A stretch of DNA of 64,000 nt from Gp6-AA40 sp035496255 (lineage in GTDB: Bacteria; Acidobacteriota; Vicinamibacteria; Vicinamibacterales; UBA2999). Positions 1 through 9,890 of this stretch are shown in pieces. The position numbers were made by a program, and so were the translations under genes. Location of the stretch: NCBI GenBank assembly GCA_035496255.1, contig DATJEU010000070.1, positions 1 through 64,000 of the forward strand. The letters run 5' to 3'. Under the pieces are notes generated by a model. It made no database searches and was not told the DNA's origin. It saw nothing but the letters and a program-made list of their open reading frames with translations. The stretch's first letter is position 1, and each line of letters opens with the position of its first letter.

Positions 1-23
1 TTCTTGATGACGGTGATCTTCAT
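1..23 (-). CDS. 5' end of a short-peptide or unknown gene (partial)
   Basis: Only the start is inside the window: an ATG at 23 on the minus strand reads MKITVIK before the edge. A GGAG ribosome binding site lies about 8 bases upstream. It starts 36 bases after the stop of the radical SAM gene on the same strand, so the two are probably co-transcribed. A ribosomal peptide precursor would fit beside a SPASM enzyme, but nothing past residue 7 is visible, so the product is unknown. Confidence 0.5.
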
Positions 24-59
24 GATTCTACTCCGGTTCTGGTAATTGGCCGACGGTTG

Positions 60-1481
60 TTAACAAATGGACGCAGCGGTGCGCTGTGCCAGGCTGACTA
101 GTGCGGACTCGAATGCTCCCTTATGGCAGGAGGGCTGGTACATGTCGCCGAGTTCGGTATGGGCGGCCACCGAGCATCCGCCGCCGCAGACCGGGATGAA
201 AGAACAGTCCCCGCACTCATCCTTGTGCGCCGCCAGCCGCTCGAAACGGAGCGCCGCCGCCTGGCGCCACTCCTCCTCACGACCGTCGATGTGTCCGGTC
301 GACTCCGTCGACTCGCCGGTGAAGCCCGGACACGCATAGAGCGACCCCTCAGGGCCGATGGTGTAGGCGTGCCGGCGATGGATCTCGCAGGGACCCATGT
401 GCACGCCGTCGACGGTCGGGAAGCCGTGCTGGCGCGTCTGGTCGCGCAGGAACGTCATCTTCTCGTCGACGAAATGGCAGGAATCGCACGCGCCGGAAGA
501 CGGCCGTCCGCCGCCCGCGCCCGCGCTGGTCATGCAGGTGCCGCCGAGCGGCTTCGCCGCATCGCCGCTGACCAGCGTCAACGGGATGAAGCCCTTCGGC
601 TTCTCGGGCTCGGGCGCCTTGATGATCGGCTTGAAGTTGATGCGCGCGATCTTGTCCGCGAACTCCTGCTCGCGCAGGAACTGCAGCAGCGCCGGATAGC
701 TGTCCCACGAGGTCTCGTCGAAGTTGCCGCCGATCGTGATCGAGATCTTGTCGGCGACGCGACGGACGTTCTCGATGATCCGATCGAAGGTCCCCTGCTT
801 GCCGCGCAGCGGCCGCATCCGGTTGTGCGTGTGGCGATCGCCGTCGAGCGTCACCTTCGCGCCGAACAGGCCGTAGGGGACAAGGCGATCGACCACTTCC
901 GGCGTCAGCAGCAGTCCGTTGGTGATGATGCTCAGGTCCTGATCAATACCGCGCGCGGCCGCCATCGCCGCACACGCTTCGGCCAGGTAGTACACCACCG
1001 GCAGGTTCAGGAGCGGCTCACCGCCGAAGAAGGTGATCAGGAGCTTCTTCGGACGGACCTCGTCCAGCCGCTGCTCGATCCAGCCGGCCACGCGCTGCGC
1101 GGTCTCCAGCGTCATCTTCGCCGCGAACTTGTTGTAGTCGCCGTGATCGCCCTGGAAGCAGTAGTCGCAGGCGAAGTTGCACTGCAGCGTGGTGAGCACC
1201 GTCACCTTCATCTGCTCGCGGTCTTCGCGCACGTTGACGAAGTATTCCTTGATCGCCTTCTGCTCATCCTCGCGGCTCGTCACCACGAAGCCTTCGCCCA
1301 TGAGCGCGTCGATCGTCTCGCGCTCTTCCGGAGAGAAGGCGGCATCACCGCGCGCAATCCGATCGATCAACGCCGTGACGTCGGGCGTCACCAGCAGTTG
1401 AGCGTCCGAGAAGGTGTTCATCAGGAACACTTCACTGCCGTCTGCGACCGGCACCTGGACGTTGAACATCGACGGTTGCAT
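60..1481 (-). CDS. radical SAM/SPASM domain protein, probable peptide-modifying enzyme
   Basis: 473 residues from the ATG at 1481, chosen because the frame upstream of it is low-complexity and unlike the family. The radical SAM CxxxCxxC cluster motif (CNFACDYC) is at about residues 101-108 and is followed by FFGGEPLLN, the usual GGEP motif. The N-terminal 90 residues resemble the small domain found before the SAM barrel in peptide maturases. The C-terminal third is rich in cysteines, including CGDCSFIPVCGGGC, typical of SPASM domains that bind extra 4Fe-4S clusters. An unusual additional cysteine-rich stretch (GACDSCHF) lies before the SPASM part. Family knowledge: such enzymes modify ribosomal peptides or act as anaerobic maturases. 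Substrate unknown; the peptide-like gene starting at 23 is the obvious candidate. Confidence 0.85.
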   Translation of the reverse strand: MQPSMFNVQVPVADGSEVFLMNTFSDAQLLVTPDVTALIDRIARGDAAFSPEERETIDALMGEGFVVTSREDEQKAIKEYFVNVREDREQMKVTVLTTLQCNFACDYCFQGDHGDYNKFAAKMTLETAQRVAGWIEQRLDEVRPKKLLITFFGGEPLLNLPVVYYLAEACAAMAAARGIDQDLSIITNGLLLTPEVVDRLVPYGLFGAKVTLDGDRHTHNRMRPLRGKQGTFDRIIENVRRVADKISITIGGNFDETSWDSYPALLQFLREQEFADKIARINFKPIIKAPEPEKPKGFIPLTLVSGDAAKPLGGTCMTSAGAGGGRPSSGACDSCHFVDEKMTFLRDQTRQHGFPTVDGVHMGPCEIHRRHAYTIGPEGSLYACPGFTGESTESTGHIDGREEEWRQAAALRFERLAAHKDECGDCSFIPVCGGGCSVAAHTELGDMYQPSCHKGAFESALVSLAQRTAASIC

Positions 1482-1848
1482 AGTTCTCTCTGATCCCACG
1501 CGATGGAGATTCAATGGCCCCGGCAGGCTGGCAGCGTGATCCGACCCTGGTACTCGGTGGGCAGGCACTGTGGAAGAAGCCGTGGACGGGGCGGCTGAAT
1601 TCCGCGACTCAACCTGATCAAATGGCAACTGATGTACCAATCGCGCGGTGCACGGCGCGATCGCCGGGATCGCCGGATTTCCGAAACGAAATATCAGTAC
1701 GACAGGGAAGTGGCATCGCCGCCGCGCCGCACGCGGCAGCCAAGGTGTTGGCCGCGTTCGGCGCGGGTCAGTCGAGATCCGACTTGCTATGAGGGAAACA
1801 CCGGCAAACGCGATCGGCCAATTTATTGGCCGGCCGGACAGAAGATTG
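1482..1848. other. 367-bp intergenic region
   Basis: This gap separates the start of the radical SAM gene from the end of the response regulator gene; both genes are on the minus strand. It must hold the promoter of the radical SAM gene unless transcription reads through. Apart from the hairpin at 1816-1831 I see no conserved gene. A 32-codon open frame on the minus strand starting near 1715 has no ribosome binding site or recognisable sequence. No clear sigma-54 (-24/-12) site was found by eye. Confidence 0.5.
1816..1831 (-). terminator. hairpin downstream of the sigma-54 regulator gene
   Basis: GGCCAATTTATTGGCC is a perfect 6-bp stem with a 4-base loop, lying 18 bases beyond the stop of the minus-strand regulator. 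There is no T-tract after it on either strand, so it may stabilise or stop the transcript only weakly. Confidence 0.4.
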
Positions 1849-3237
<1,389 letters not shown>

Positions 3238-3248
3238 GGGGGCGGCAG

Positions 3249-3254
3249 TATGAT
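3249..3254 (+). promoter_or_regulatory. -10-like TATGAT, 6 bases before a start codon
   Basis: TATGAT is followed by AGCCCC and the ATG at 3261. No Shine-Dalgarno sequence fits in this space, so transcription probably starts at or beside the ATG (leaderless). The reverse complement (TATCAT) could serve the divergent regulator gene. Confidence 0.45.
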
Positions 3255-3260
3255 AGCCCC

Positions 3261-3515
3261 ATGATCCTCCCGTGGATCGGGGCCGTTGCCGCGCTCGCGG
3301 CGGCGCTCGCAGCCTGGGCGCGGACGCGGCGCCTGTCTCGCCGCCTCGATCAGTTGTCGCAGATGTACTGGGAGCTGAAGTACCAGCACAGCGAGCTGCG
3401 TTCGCAGCTCCAGCGAATGCCGGGGGAGCCGCACAAGCCCGCCTTGAGCAGTGTGGACGCGTCGGCGCAGCCGGCATCGGCAGCCTTCGTGCCGCTGGCG
3501 TCGCTCAAACGTTAA
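3261..3515 (+). CDS. small membrane-anchored coiled-coil protein
   Basis: 84 residues. An N-terminal hydrophobic segment (about residues 3-20, Ala/Leu-rich) is followed by RTRRLSRRLDQLSQMYWELKYQ, which looks like a positive stop and a heptad-patterned helix (about 22-52), then a disordered Ala/Ser/Pro tail. It probably sits in the inner membrane with its helix in the cytoplasm. It lies 9 bases before lpdA on the same strand, so they share a transcript, and it diverges from the response regulator. I do not recognise the family; no function is assigned. Confidence 0.6.
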   Translation: MILPWIGAVAALAAALAAWARTRRLSRRLDQLSQMYWELKYQHSELRSQLQRMPGEPHKPALSSVDASAQPASAAFVPLASLKR

Positions 3516-3524
3516 GGACTCGAT

Positions 3525-4964
3525 TTGGCGAACTCATACGATGTCGTAGTAATCGGCGCCGGTACCGGCGGCTATGTCGCTGCCATCCGCGCCGCGCAGT
3601 TGGGAATGACAGTGGCGGTGGTCGAGAAGCAGAAGGCCCTCGGCGGCACCTGCCTGATCTGGGGATGCATTCCGACCAAGGCGCTACTCGAACACGCACA
3701 TGCGCTGAAGGTGATTCAGAACGCGAAGGAATGGGGCGTGACGATCCCGGCGGGGACACCGGCGATCGACATGGGCCAGGTACACGCCCGCAAGGACAAG
3801 ATCGTCACAGGACTGACCAAGGGCGTCGAGTTCCTGTTCAAGAAGAACAAGATCGACTGGATCAAGGGGACCGCCCGCCTCGCCGGCAATGGCAAGGTGG
3901 ACGTGTTCGACGGCGACCCGCCGTCGCGCGAGGCGACGGCCGGCAAGCACGTACTCGAGGCGAAGCAGATCATCGTCGCCACCGGATCGCAGCCGCGGAA
4001 TGTGCCCGGCATCACCATCGACCACAAGCGAATCATCACCAGCGACGAAGCGATTCACCTCAAGGAGGTGCCGAAGTCGCTTGTGATCATGGGCAGCGGT
4101 GCCGTCGGCGTGGAGTTCGCGTCGATCTATCGGCGCTTCGGCACCGAGGTCACGATCATCGAGCTGCTGCCGCGGCTGGTGCCGGTCGAGGACGAAGCAA
4201 TTTCGGCGGAGCTCGAGAAGTCCTTCAGGAAGCAGGGCATCAAGTCGCTGACCGGTACGAAGGTGACGAAGGCGACTGCCACCGACAAGGGCGTCGAGAT
4301 CGAGGCGCAGACGCCCGACGGCAAGACGCAGAAGCTATCGGCCGATATCCTGCTGGTGGCGACGGGACGCGGCCCGGTGACGGCAGGGCTGGGAGCCGAG
4401 GAACTGGGCATTCAGATGGACCGCGGATACATCAAGGTGGATCCACTCTTCCGCACGTCCGTCCCGAGTGTCTCGGCGATCGGCGACGTGATCACGATCG
4501 ACGGCCCGCATCCGCAACTGGCGCACGTCTCGTCGATGGAAGGCGTGATCACCGCGGAACGGATCGCGGGCAGAGAGGTCCAGCCGCTCAACTACGATCA
4601 CGTGCCCGGCTGCACCTACTGCGACCCTGAAATTGGCAGCGTCGGCCTGTCCGAAGCGAAGGCGAAGGAGCGCGGCTACGACGTCGTCGTCGGGGCGTTC
4701 CCGTTTGGCGTGCTGGGACGCGCCAAGATGGCCGGCGAGACCGAAGGGTTCGTGAAGATCGTCGCCGACAAGAAGTACGACGAGATTCTCGGTGTGCACA
4801 TGATCGGGCCACGATCGACGGAGCTGGTGGCAGAGGCCGTGCTGGCGCTGCGTCTGGAGTGCACGGTCGAAGAACTGATCAGGACCATCCACGCACATCC
4901 CACCTTCTCGGAGGCGGTGGGCGAAGCGGCGCACGCGACTCACGGCGCCGCAATTCACATGTGA
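3525..4964 (+). CDS. lpdA: dihydrolipoyl dehydrogenase (E3)
   Basis: 479 residues. TTG start at 3525, supported by TAAGGA about 7 bases upstream; no ATG precedes the FAD motif. The N-terminal GAGTGGYVAA FAD-binding loop is followed by the redox disulfide GGTCLIWGCIPTK (Cys43/Cys48), then the NAD-binding GSGAVGVEFASIYRRFG motif and the C-terminal HAHPTFSEA with the catalytic His. It re-oxidises dihydrolipoyl groups on E2 with NAD+. It is followed by the E2 gene after a repeat element and then lipB, a coherent lipoate module. The Ile-Trp in the CLIWGC motif replaces the more common Asn-Val, a minor variation. Confidence 0.96.
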   Translation: MANSYDVVVIGAGTGGYVAAIRAAQLGMTVAVVEKQKALGGTCLIWGCIPTKALLEHAHALKVIQNAKEWGVTIPAGTPAIDMGQVHARKDKIVTGLTKGVEFLFKKNKIDWIKGTARLAGNGKVDVFDGDPPSREATAGKHVLEAKQIIVATGSQPRNVPGITIDHKRIITSDEAIHLKEVPKSLVIMGSGAVGVEFASIYRRFGTEVTIIELLPRLVPVEDEAISAELEKSFRKQGIKSLTGTKVTKATATDKGVEIEAQTPDGKTQKLSADILLVATGRGPVTAGLGAEELGIQMDRGYIKVDPLFRTSVPSVSAIGDVITIDGPHPQLAHVSSMEGVITAERIAGREVQPLNYDHVPGCTYCDPEIGSVGLSEAKAKERGYDVVVGAFPFGVLGRAKMAGETEGFVKIVADKKYDEILGVHMIGPRSTELVAEAVLALRLECTVEELIRTIHAHPTFSEAVGEAAHATHGAAIHM

Positions 4965-4965
4965 C

Positions 4966-5041
4966 AATCCCAGACCCCAAACGCCAGATCCCGACGGTCA
5001 CGAGTTGGGGTCGGGAGTTGGGATTTGGAATTTGGGATTTG
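4966..5041. repeat. CTCCCAA/TTGGGAG nested palindrome, copy A
   Basis: Between lpdA and the E2 gene. Left arm AATCCCAGACCCCAAA; right arms GTTGGGGTCGGGAGTTGGG and TTTGGGATTT. Less perfect than the copies at 22.1, 41.9 and 52.5 kb but the same plan. Confidence 0.6.
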
Positions 5042-5044
5042 CCA

Positions 5045-6481
5045 ATGCCTACTCCCGTTGTCATGCCCCAGATGGGCGAGTCGATCGCCGAGGGCACGAT
5101 CGTCCGCTGGATCAAGAAGGTCGGCGATGCGGTCGATCGTGACGAGCCGCTGTTCGAGATTTCGACCGACAAGGTGGACGCCGAGATCCCGTCGCCGGTG
5201 GCCGGCGTGCTGACCGAGATCAGGGCCGCTGAAGGCGAAACCGTTGCGGTCAACGCCGTGGTGGCGACGATCGGCGAGTCGGGAGAAGTCACGGCGCCGC
5301 CGGCCGAGGCATCACACGCGGACGCAGACGCAAGTCCGGGGTCGGTCTCCCGTACCGGCACTGCAGCGGCCGCGGCGTCCACGCAGCGTCAGCCGGACGG
5401 CGATGCTCCGGCAGCGGTTGAGCGCGAACCCGAAATCGCGACTCGGGGTGCGGCGGACCGGAAGGCCGCACCCCAGGAAGCAGCATCGACGCTGGCGGCG
5501 CACGATCGCCCGAACGGCCACGGTGCGCCGGCCCCGAGCGGCGTCGAGGGGCTGTCGAAGGACGAACTGCGGCGGCAGAAGTCGTCGCCGCTGGTCCGCC
5601 GCATCGCCCGGGAGCACAACGTCGACATCAGCGAGTTGCACGGCTCGGGGATCGGCGGCCGTGTGACCAAGCACGACATTCTGGAGTATCTCGAACACCC
5701 GGCTTCGCCGGCTGGGGCGGGTCTACAGCCCCGCTCCCACGAAGCACATTCGACCACCACAGCGGCGAAGCCGCCGGTGTACTCGTCCACCGATCGCGTC
5801 AACGTGCAGCCGCTGTCGGTGATGCGGAAGAAGATCGCCGAGCACATGATCCTGAGCCGGCGGACGTCGGCGCACGTGCACTCGGTGTTCCACGTCGACT
5901 TCACCCAGGCCGGTCGTATTCGGGCGCAGAAGAAGGACGACTACGAGAAGCGCGGCGCCAGGCTCACGTTCATGGCGTTCATCGCCAAGGCCGCAATCGA
6001 TGCGCTCCGCCGGCATCCGATCGTCAACGCATCGATGGACGATCGGAGCGTGATCTACAAGCAGGACATCAATCTCGGGATCGCCGTCGCGCTCGACACC
6101 GGACTGATCGTGCCGGTGATCCGCAACGCCGACGAGAAGAACATGCTCGGCCTGTCACGGGCGATTGTGGACGTCGCCGAGCGCGCCCGCACGAAGCAAC
6201 TGAAGCCGGAAGAAGTGCAGGGCGGCACGTTCACCATCACCAACCCTGGTCAGTTCGGTGCTCAGTTCGGCATGCCGATCATCAACCAGCCGCAGGTCGC
6301 CATCCTCGGCGTCGGGACGATCGAGAAGCGTCCGGTCGTCATTGACGACGCAATCGCGATCCGGACGATGGCATACCTGACGCTGGGATTCGATCATCGG
6401 CTGATCGATGGCGCCGTGGCCGACGAGTTCATGGCCGACATCAAACAGCAGATCGAGCACTTCGACGCCAGCCAGGTGTAA
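5045..6481 (+). CDS. dihydrolipoyl acyltransferase (E2) of a 2-oxoacid dehydrogenase complex
   Basis: 478 residues from ATG 5045 (MPTPVVMPQMGESIAEG). Lipoyl domain 1-75 with the lipoylated Lys43 in EISTDKVDAEIP; a long Ala/Pro/Glu-rich linker; a peripheral-subunit-binding domain at about 178-216 (SPLVRRIAREHNVDISELHGSG); a second linker; and the acyltransferase core from about 250, with catalytic DHRLIDG (His451, Asp455). The MGESIAEG start and core resemble branched-chain or general 2-oxoacid dehydrogenase E2 rather than classical pyruvate E2. The second linker carries a palindromic repeat translated in frame (bases 5699-5732). E3 is upstream and lipB follows after 13 bases; no E1 is adjacent. 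Confidence 0.93.
   Translation: MPTPVVMPQMGESIAEGTIVRWIKKVGDAVDRDEPLFEISTDKVDAEIPSPVAGVLTEIRAAEGETVAVNAVVATIGESGEVTAPPAEASHADADASPGSVSRTGTAAAAASTQRQPDGDAPAAVEREPEIATRGAADRKAAPQEAASTLAAHDRPNGHGAPAPSGVEGLSKDELRRQKSSPLVRRIAREHNVDISELHGSGIGGRVTKHDILEYLEHPASPAGAGLQPRSHEAHSTTTAAKPPVYSSTDRVNVQPLSVMRKKIAEHMILSRRTSAHVHSVFHVDFTQAGRIRAQKKDDYEKRGARLTFMAFIAKAAIDALRRHPIVNASMDDRSVIYKQDINLGIAVALDTGLIVPVIRNADEKNMLGLSRAIVDVAERARTKQLKPEEVQGGTFTITNPGQFGAQFGMPIINQPQVAILGVGTIEKRPVVIDDAIAIRTMAYLTLGFDHRLIDGAVADEFMADIKQQIEHFDASQV
5699..5732. repeat. REP-like double palindrome inside the E2 linker
   Basis: CCGGC-TTC-GCCGG (5699-5711) followed by GGGGC (5714-5718) and GCCCC (5728-5732) with the loop GGGTCTACA. It is read in frame as part of the disordered linker after the subunit-binding domain, where extra residues are tolerated. 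Confidence 0.6.
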
Positions 6482-6494
6482 CCGGGAATCCCTC

Positions 6495-7157
6495 ATGCGC
6501 CCGCTCGAAGTCCGCCGCCTCGGCCTGGTGCCGTACGGCGAGGCACTGGCGATGCAGCGGGCGCTCGTGGAGGAGCGCAAGGCGGACCGCATCCCTGACC
6601 TGCTGCTCCTCCTGCAGCATCCGCCGGTCATTACGGTCGGTGTCCGCGGCGACGGTGGCCGTTCGAACGTTGTCGCCACCAGCGAGCGATTGCGTGAGCT
6701 TGGTATCGACGTGTTCGAAACCGGCCGCGGCGGCGACGTCACCTACCACGGGCCCGGCCAGATCGTCGGTTATCCGATCCTCGATCTGAAGCCGGATCGC
6801 CAGGACGTCCACCGCTACGTGCGTGACGTCGAGGAAGTGATGATTCGTGTGTGTGCCGGCTACGGACTCACCGCCGGCCGCGTGAAAGGGCTGACCGGCA
6901 CGTGGATCGGCGACGAGAAGATCGGGGCAATCGGCATCCGCATCTCGCGCTGGGTCACCAGCCACGGTTTTGCCTTCAATGTGTCGACCAACCTCGATCA
7001 CTTCAAGCTGATCGTGCCCTGCGGCATTGCCGATCGCGGCGTGACGTCGCTGGAGAAGGCGACGGGCCGAACGATTGCGCTCGCCGAAGTCGAGGATGCG
7101 TTCGCGCGCGACTTCAGTGAGGTATTTGATCGCGAAGTGTCGCGGGCGGCGGGCTGA
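6495..7157 (+). CDS. lipB: octanoyltransferase
   Basis: 220 residues from ATG 6495, 13 bases after the E2 stop. It moves octanoate from octanoyl-ACP to the lipoyl domain Lys, the first step of lipoate attachment. Visible family motifs: RGGDVTYHGPGQIVGYPI (about 78-95), GTWIGDEKIGAIGIR with the active-site Lys142, and LIVPCGI with the active-site Cys176. Its place beside E2 and E3 makes biological sense because the E2 Lys43 is its likely substrate. lipA is not in the window. The 3' end overlaps the convergent CBS-protein gene by 44 bases. Confidence 0.95.
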   Translation: MRPLEVRRLGLVPYGEALAMQRALVEERKADRIPDLLLLLQHPPVITVGVRGDGGRSNVVATSERLRELGIDVFETGRGGDVTYHGPGQIVGYPILDLKPDRQDVHRYVRDVEEVMIRVCAGYGLTAGRVKGLTGTWIGDEKIGAIGIRISRWVTSHGFAFNVSTNLDHFKLIVPCGIADRGVTSLEKATGRTIALAEVEDAFARDFSEVFDREVSRAAG

Positions 7158-8442
7158 CGGTCAGCGTCGCTTCCGCGACGCCGCGGCCGGCGACCGCGGT
7201 GACCTCGATGCGGGCCCGCCCACAAGTCACCACATCGCCGACGACCGCCGGCCGTCCCAACAGCGCCAGCACGAGCCCGCTGACCGAGTGGACGTCCTCA
7301 TGCTGGAGCGTCACGCCGAGGGCCTCACCCGCATCCTTCAGGCGGACGGTTCCGCGCACCAGCACGCGGCCCGACGCGATCTTCACGATCGGCAGCCGGC
7401 CACGGCCTTCGTCGATCTCGCCGACGACCTCCTCGAACAGATCCTCGATGGTGACGATGCCGGCGGTGCCGCCCTGTTCGTCCATGACGACAGCCATCTG
7501 CGATCGCTGACGCCGCATCGCCGCCAGCACTTCGTCGAGCGCCGTCGTTTCGGGCAGGTAGGGAAGCGGCCGCGCGTCGTTTGCCGTCACCGGACGGTTG
7601 GCGATGAAGTGCCGCAGTAACTGCTTGATGTGGACGCTGCCGATGATGTTGTCGAAATCGCCGACGTACACCGGGTAGCGCGTGTGCGGATTCGTGCGCA
7701 CGATCTGCTGCAGCTCGTCGACTTCGATGCCCGCGGGAATTCCGACGAGGCGGACACGCGGCACCATCACCTCACCGGCGGTGAGGTCGCCGAACTCGAA
7801 CAGCTCGCGCAGCATGCGGCCCGCCTCGCCGCGGAGAAGCCCGCCTTCCTGGCTTTCCTTGATGATGAATTGCAGCTCGTCGCTCGTGTGGTAACGCTCC
7901 GCATCGACTTCGCGTCGCCGTATGCCGATCAGGCGCAGCAGCGCATTACCGGAGGCGTTGAGCGCCGCCACCACCGGGCGGATCGGTACTTCGAGCGCGC
8001 GGATCACCGGCGACACATACAGCACCGTGTGCGACGCACTCTGAAGCGCCAGCGCCTTCGGGACCATCTCGCCAAGGACGATGTGCAGGTACGTCAGCGC
8101 GGCGATGGCGGCGATGCCGGCCATCGTGTGCGCGGCGATCCACGGACTCGCGTCGTACGGCTCGAGCAGGTGCGCGATCCAGGCGGACAAGCCATGCTCG
8201 CCGTACATGCCGAGCCCGAGGCTCGCGATCGAGATGCCGATCTGGGTCGTCGCGATGTAGCGATCCTGCAGGCGCGGCTCGTCGAGAATCTGCGCGACGC
8301 GCGCCGCCAGCCGGCTGCCCTGGGCCGCCTGATGATCGATGCTGGCTCGTGGCGCCCCGACAATGGCAAATTCGGCTGCCACGAAAACGGCGTTGGCCAA
8401 CACCAGCAGCAGGACGATGGCGATCGGAACGAGGAACACCAT
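7114..8442 (-). CDS. CNNM/CorC-type CBS-domain membrane protein, downstream copy
   Basis: 442 residues. N-terminal CNNM transmembrane domain (about 1-190; starts VFLVPIAIVLLLVLANAVFVAAEFA, with the family's AEFA motif), a CBS pair (about 215-340; RYPVYVGDFDNIIGSVH, then MAVVMDEQGGTAGIVTIEDLFEEVVGEI) and a C-terminal CorC/HlyC-type domain. Family members are linked to Mg2+/Co2+ efflux; older annotations say hemolysin. It begins on the last base of the upstream paralogue's stop (TGATG), so translation is coupled. The two products may form a heteromer. Substrate is inferred from the family only. Confidence 0.9.
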   Translation of the reverse strand: MVFLVPIAIVLLLVLANAVFVAAEFAIVGAPRASIDHQAAQGSRLAARVAQILDEPRLQDRYIATTQIGISIASLGLGMYGEHGLSAWIAHLLEPYDASPWIAAHTMAGIAAIAALTYLHIVLGEMVPKALALQSASHTVLYVSPVIRALEVPIRPVVAALNASGNALLRLIGIRRREVDAERYHTSDELQFIIKESQEGGLLRGEAGRMLRELFEFGDLTAGEVMVPRVRLVGIPAGIEVDELQQIVRTNPHTRYPVYVGDFDNIIGSVHIKQLLRHFIANRPVTANDARPLPYLPETTALDEVLAAMRRQRSQMAVVMDEQGGTAGIVTIEDLFEEVVGEIDEGRGRLPIVKIASGRVLVRGTVRLKDAGEALGVTLQHEDVHSVSGLVLALLGRPAVVGDVVTCGRARIEVTAVAGRGVAEATLTVSPPPATLRDQIPH

Positions 8443-9821
8443 CAGTCCTCATCCTCAGGCGGTGACGCGATACGCCGGGCGATGACCGATTCCACGGCGC
8501 GCTCGGCGACCCGTTCGACCTCGAATTCGTAATCGCCGATGGTGACGGTCTCGCCCGCCAGCGGCAGATGCCCCAGCGCGCCGGTCACCAGTCCGCCGAT
8601 CGTCGTGGCGTCCGTTTCCCACGTCGCCCGCAACAGCGTCGCCGCATCGTCTGCCGTCATGCCGCCGGGAACACGGATGCGGCCATCGGCCAGCGTCTCC
8701 GGGACGGGATCGGCGGTCTTGAACTCGTCGCCGACGTCGCCGAGCACTTCGGCCAGGACGTCTTCAAGTGTCAGCAGGCCCGCGGTACCGCCGAACTCAT
8801 CGACGACCAGCGTCTGATGCGAACGGCGCTCGCGCAGATGCCTCAGGACGCGATCGGCGGCGACGCTCTCGTGAACGCTCGTCACCGGGCGCATCAACGA
8901 GGCGACCGTCGCCTGGGTCTCCCCATTGTCCGCCTCCGCCGAAGGCTCCGACGGGATTCGCCAAGGCTCGTCCTCCGAGCGGCGGCGGTTGACGAGCCAG
9001 CGGACGAGATCTTTGGTGTGAACGACGCCGGCGATGTTATCCACCGAGCCGCGATAAACCGGCAGTCGCGAGTATGGACTCTGCGCGACGATCGAGATGG
9101 CTTCCTTCAGCGGCGTGTCGATGCTGATCGCGGCGATTTTCGTTCGCGGCACCATCAACTGCCGCGCCTGCCGCAGGTTCAGGCGCAAGGCACGCCGCAA
9201 CCGCAGGTGTTCGTCGGGCTCGAGCAGCCCGCCGTCGCGGCTCTCGGCAATCAGCAGCTCGATCTCCTCGGGTGAGTGGATGTGACGATGACCCTGCTGG
9301 GTCACCCCGAGCATCCGGAGGAAGAGAAGTCCCGTGCCGTTCAGCCACTTGATGAACGGCCGATACACCCAGAGCGACGGCACCATGGCCAGCAGGGTGT
9401 AGAGCGCCGTCTGGGTCGGATACTGCAGCGCGATCGACTTCGGGACGAGCTCCGCGAAGATGACCTGCGCCACCGTCAGCACCAGGAGGACGATGACCGC
9501 GGAGGTGGACTGCGAGGCGATGTCCTGCATGCCGGTCCATACCGCGAGATGCGGCCAGAGCCAGACGGCGAATGTCGCTTGCGCGTAGGCGCCCAGCACC
9601 AGGCTGGAGAGCGTGATCCCGATCTGGCAGGCAGCGATGTACCGGTCGAGGGACCCGGGCGCCTGGAGGATGGGCAGCAGCCAGGCTGCCAACGGGTTGC
9701 CGTCGGCCGCCAGCTGCTGGAGCCGGCTGCGACGGACGCTGACGGCCGCGAACTCAGCCGCGACGTAAACGGCGTTGACGAGGATGAGGGCGGCGACGAC
9801 GAGGACGGCCGTAAGGGCCAT
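8442..9821 (-). CDS. CNNM/CorC-type CBS-domain membrane protein, upstream copy
   Basis: 459 residues, paralogous to the next gene. CNNM membrane domain (VLVVAALILVNAVYVAAEFAAVSVRRSRL), CBS pair (SRLPVYRGSVDNIAGVVHTKDLV; QTLVVDEFGGTAGLLTLEDVLAEVLGDV) and a C-terminal CorC domain. Between the two CBS motifs it has an extra charged stretch (RRRSEDEPWRIPSEPSAEAD) that the sister lacks; the DNA there (8921-8986) looks like an inserted repeat. It diverges from an ECF sigma factor across a 69-base gap. Likely role: divalent-cation transport or its regulation, by family. Confidence 0.9.
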   Translation of the reverse strand: MALTAVLVVAALILVNAVYVAAEFAAVSVRRSRLQQLAADGNPLAAWLLPILQAPGSLDRYIAACQIGITLSSLVLGAYAQATFAVWLWPHLAVWTGMQDIASQSTSAVIVLLVLTVAQVIFAELVPKSIALQYPTQTALYTLLAMVPSLWVYRPFIKWLNGTGLLFLRMLGVTQQGHRHIHSPEEIELLIAESRDGGLLEPDEHLRLRRALRLNLRQARQLMVPRTKIAAISIDTPLKEAISIVAQSPYSRLPVYRGSVDNIAGVVHTKDLVRWLVNRRRSEDEPWRIPSEPSAEADNGETQATVASLMRPVTSVHESVAADRVLRHLRERRSHQTLVVDEFGGTAGLLTLEDVLAEVLGDVGDEFKTADPVPETLADGRIRVPGGMTADDAATLLRATWETDATTIGGLVTGALGHLPLAGETVTIGDYEFEVERVAERAVESVIARRIASPPEDED

Positions 9822-9890
9822 TGAGGCCTTGTACTTACCACGCAGGGAATAGGACTACATTGGTCGGTGTTCTGCCATGTGAGGTCATAC

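Noticed and set aside
123..1493. Long plus-strand open frame opposite the radical SAM gene
   Set aside because: Its protein is Arg/Ala/Val-rich with no motifs and lies antisense to a well-supported gene; typical shadow in GC-rich DNA.
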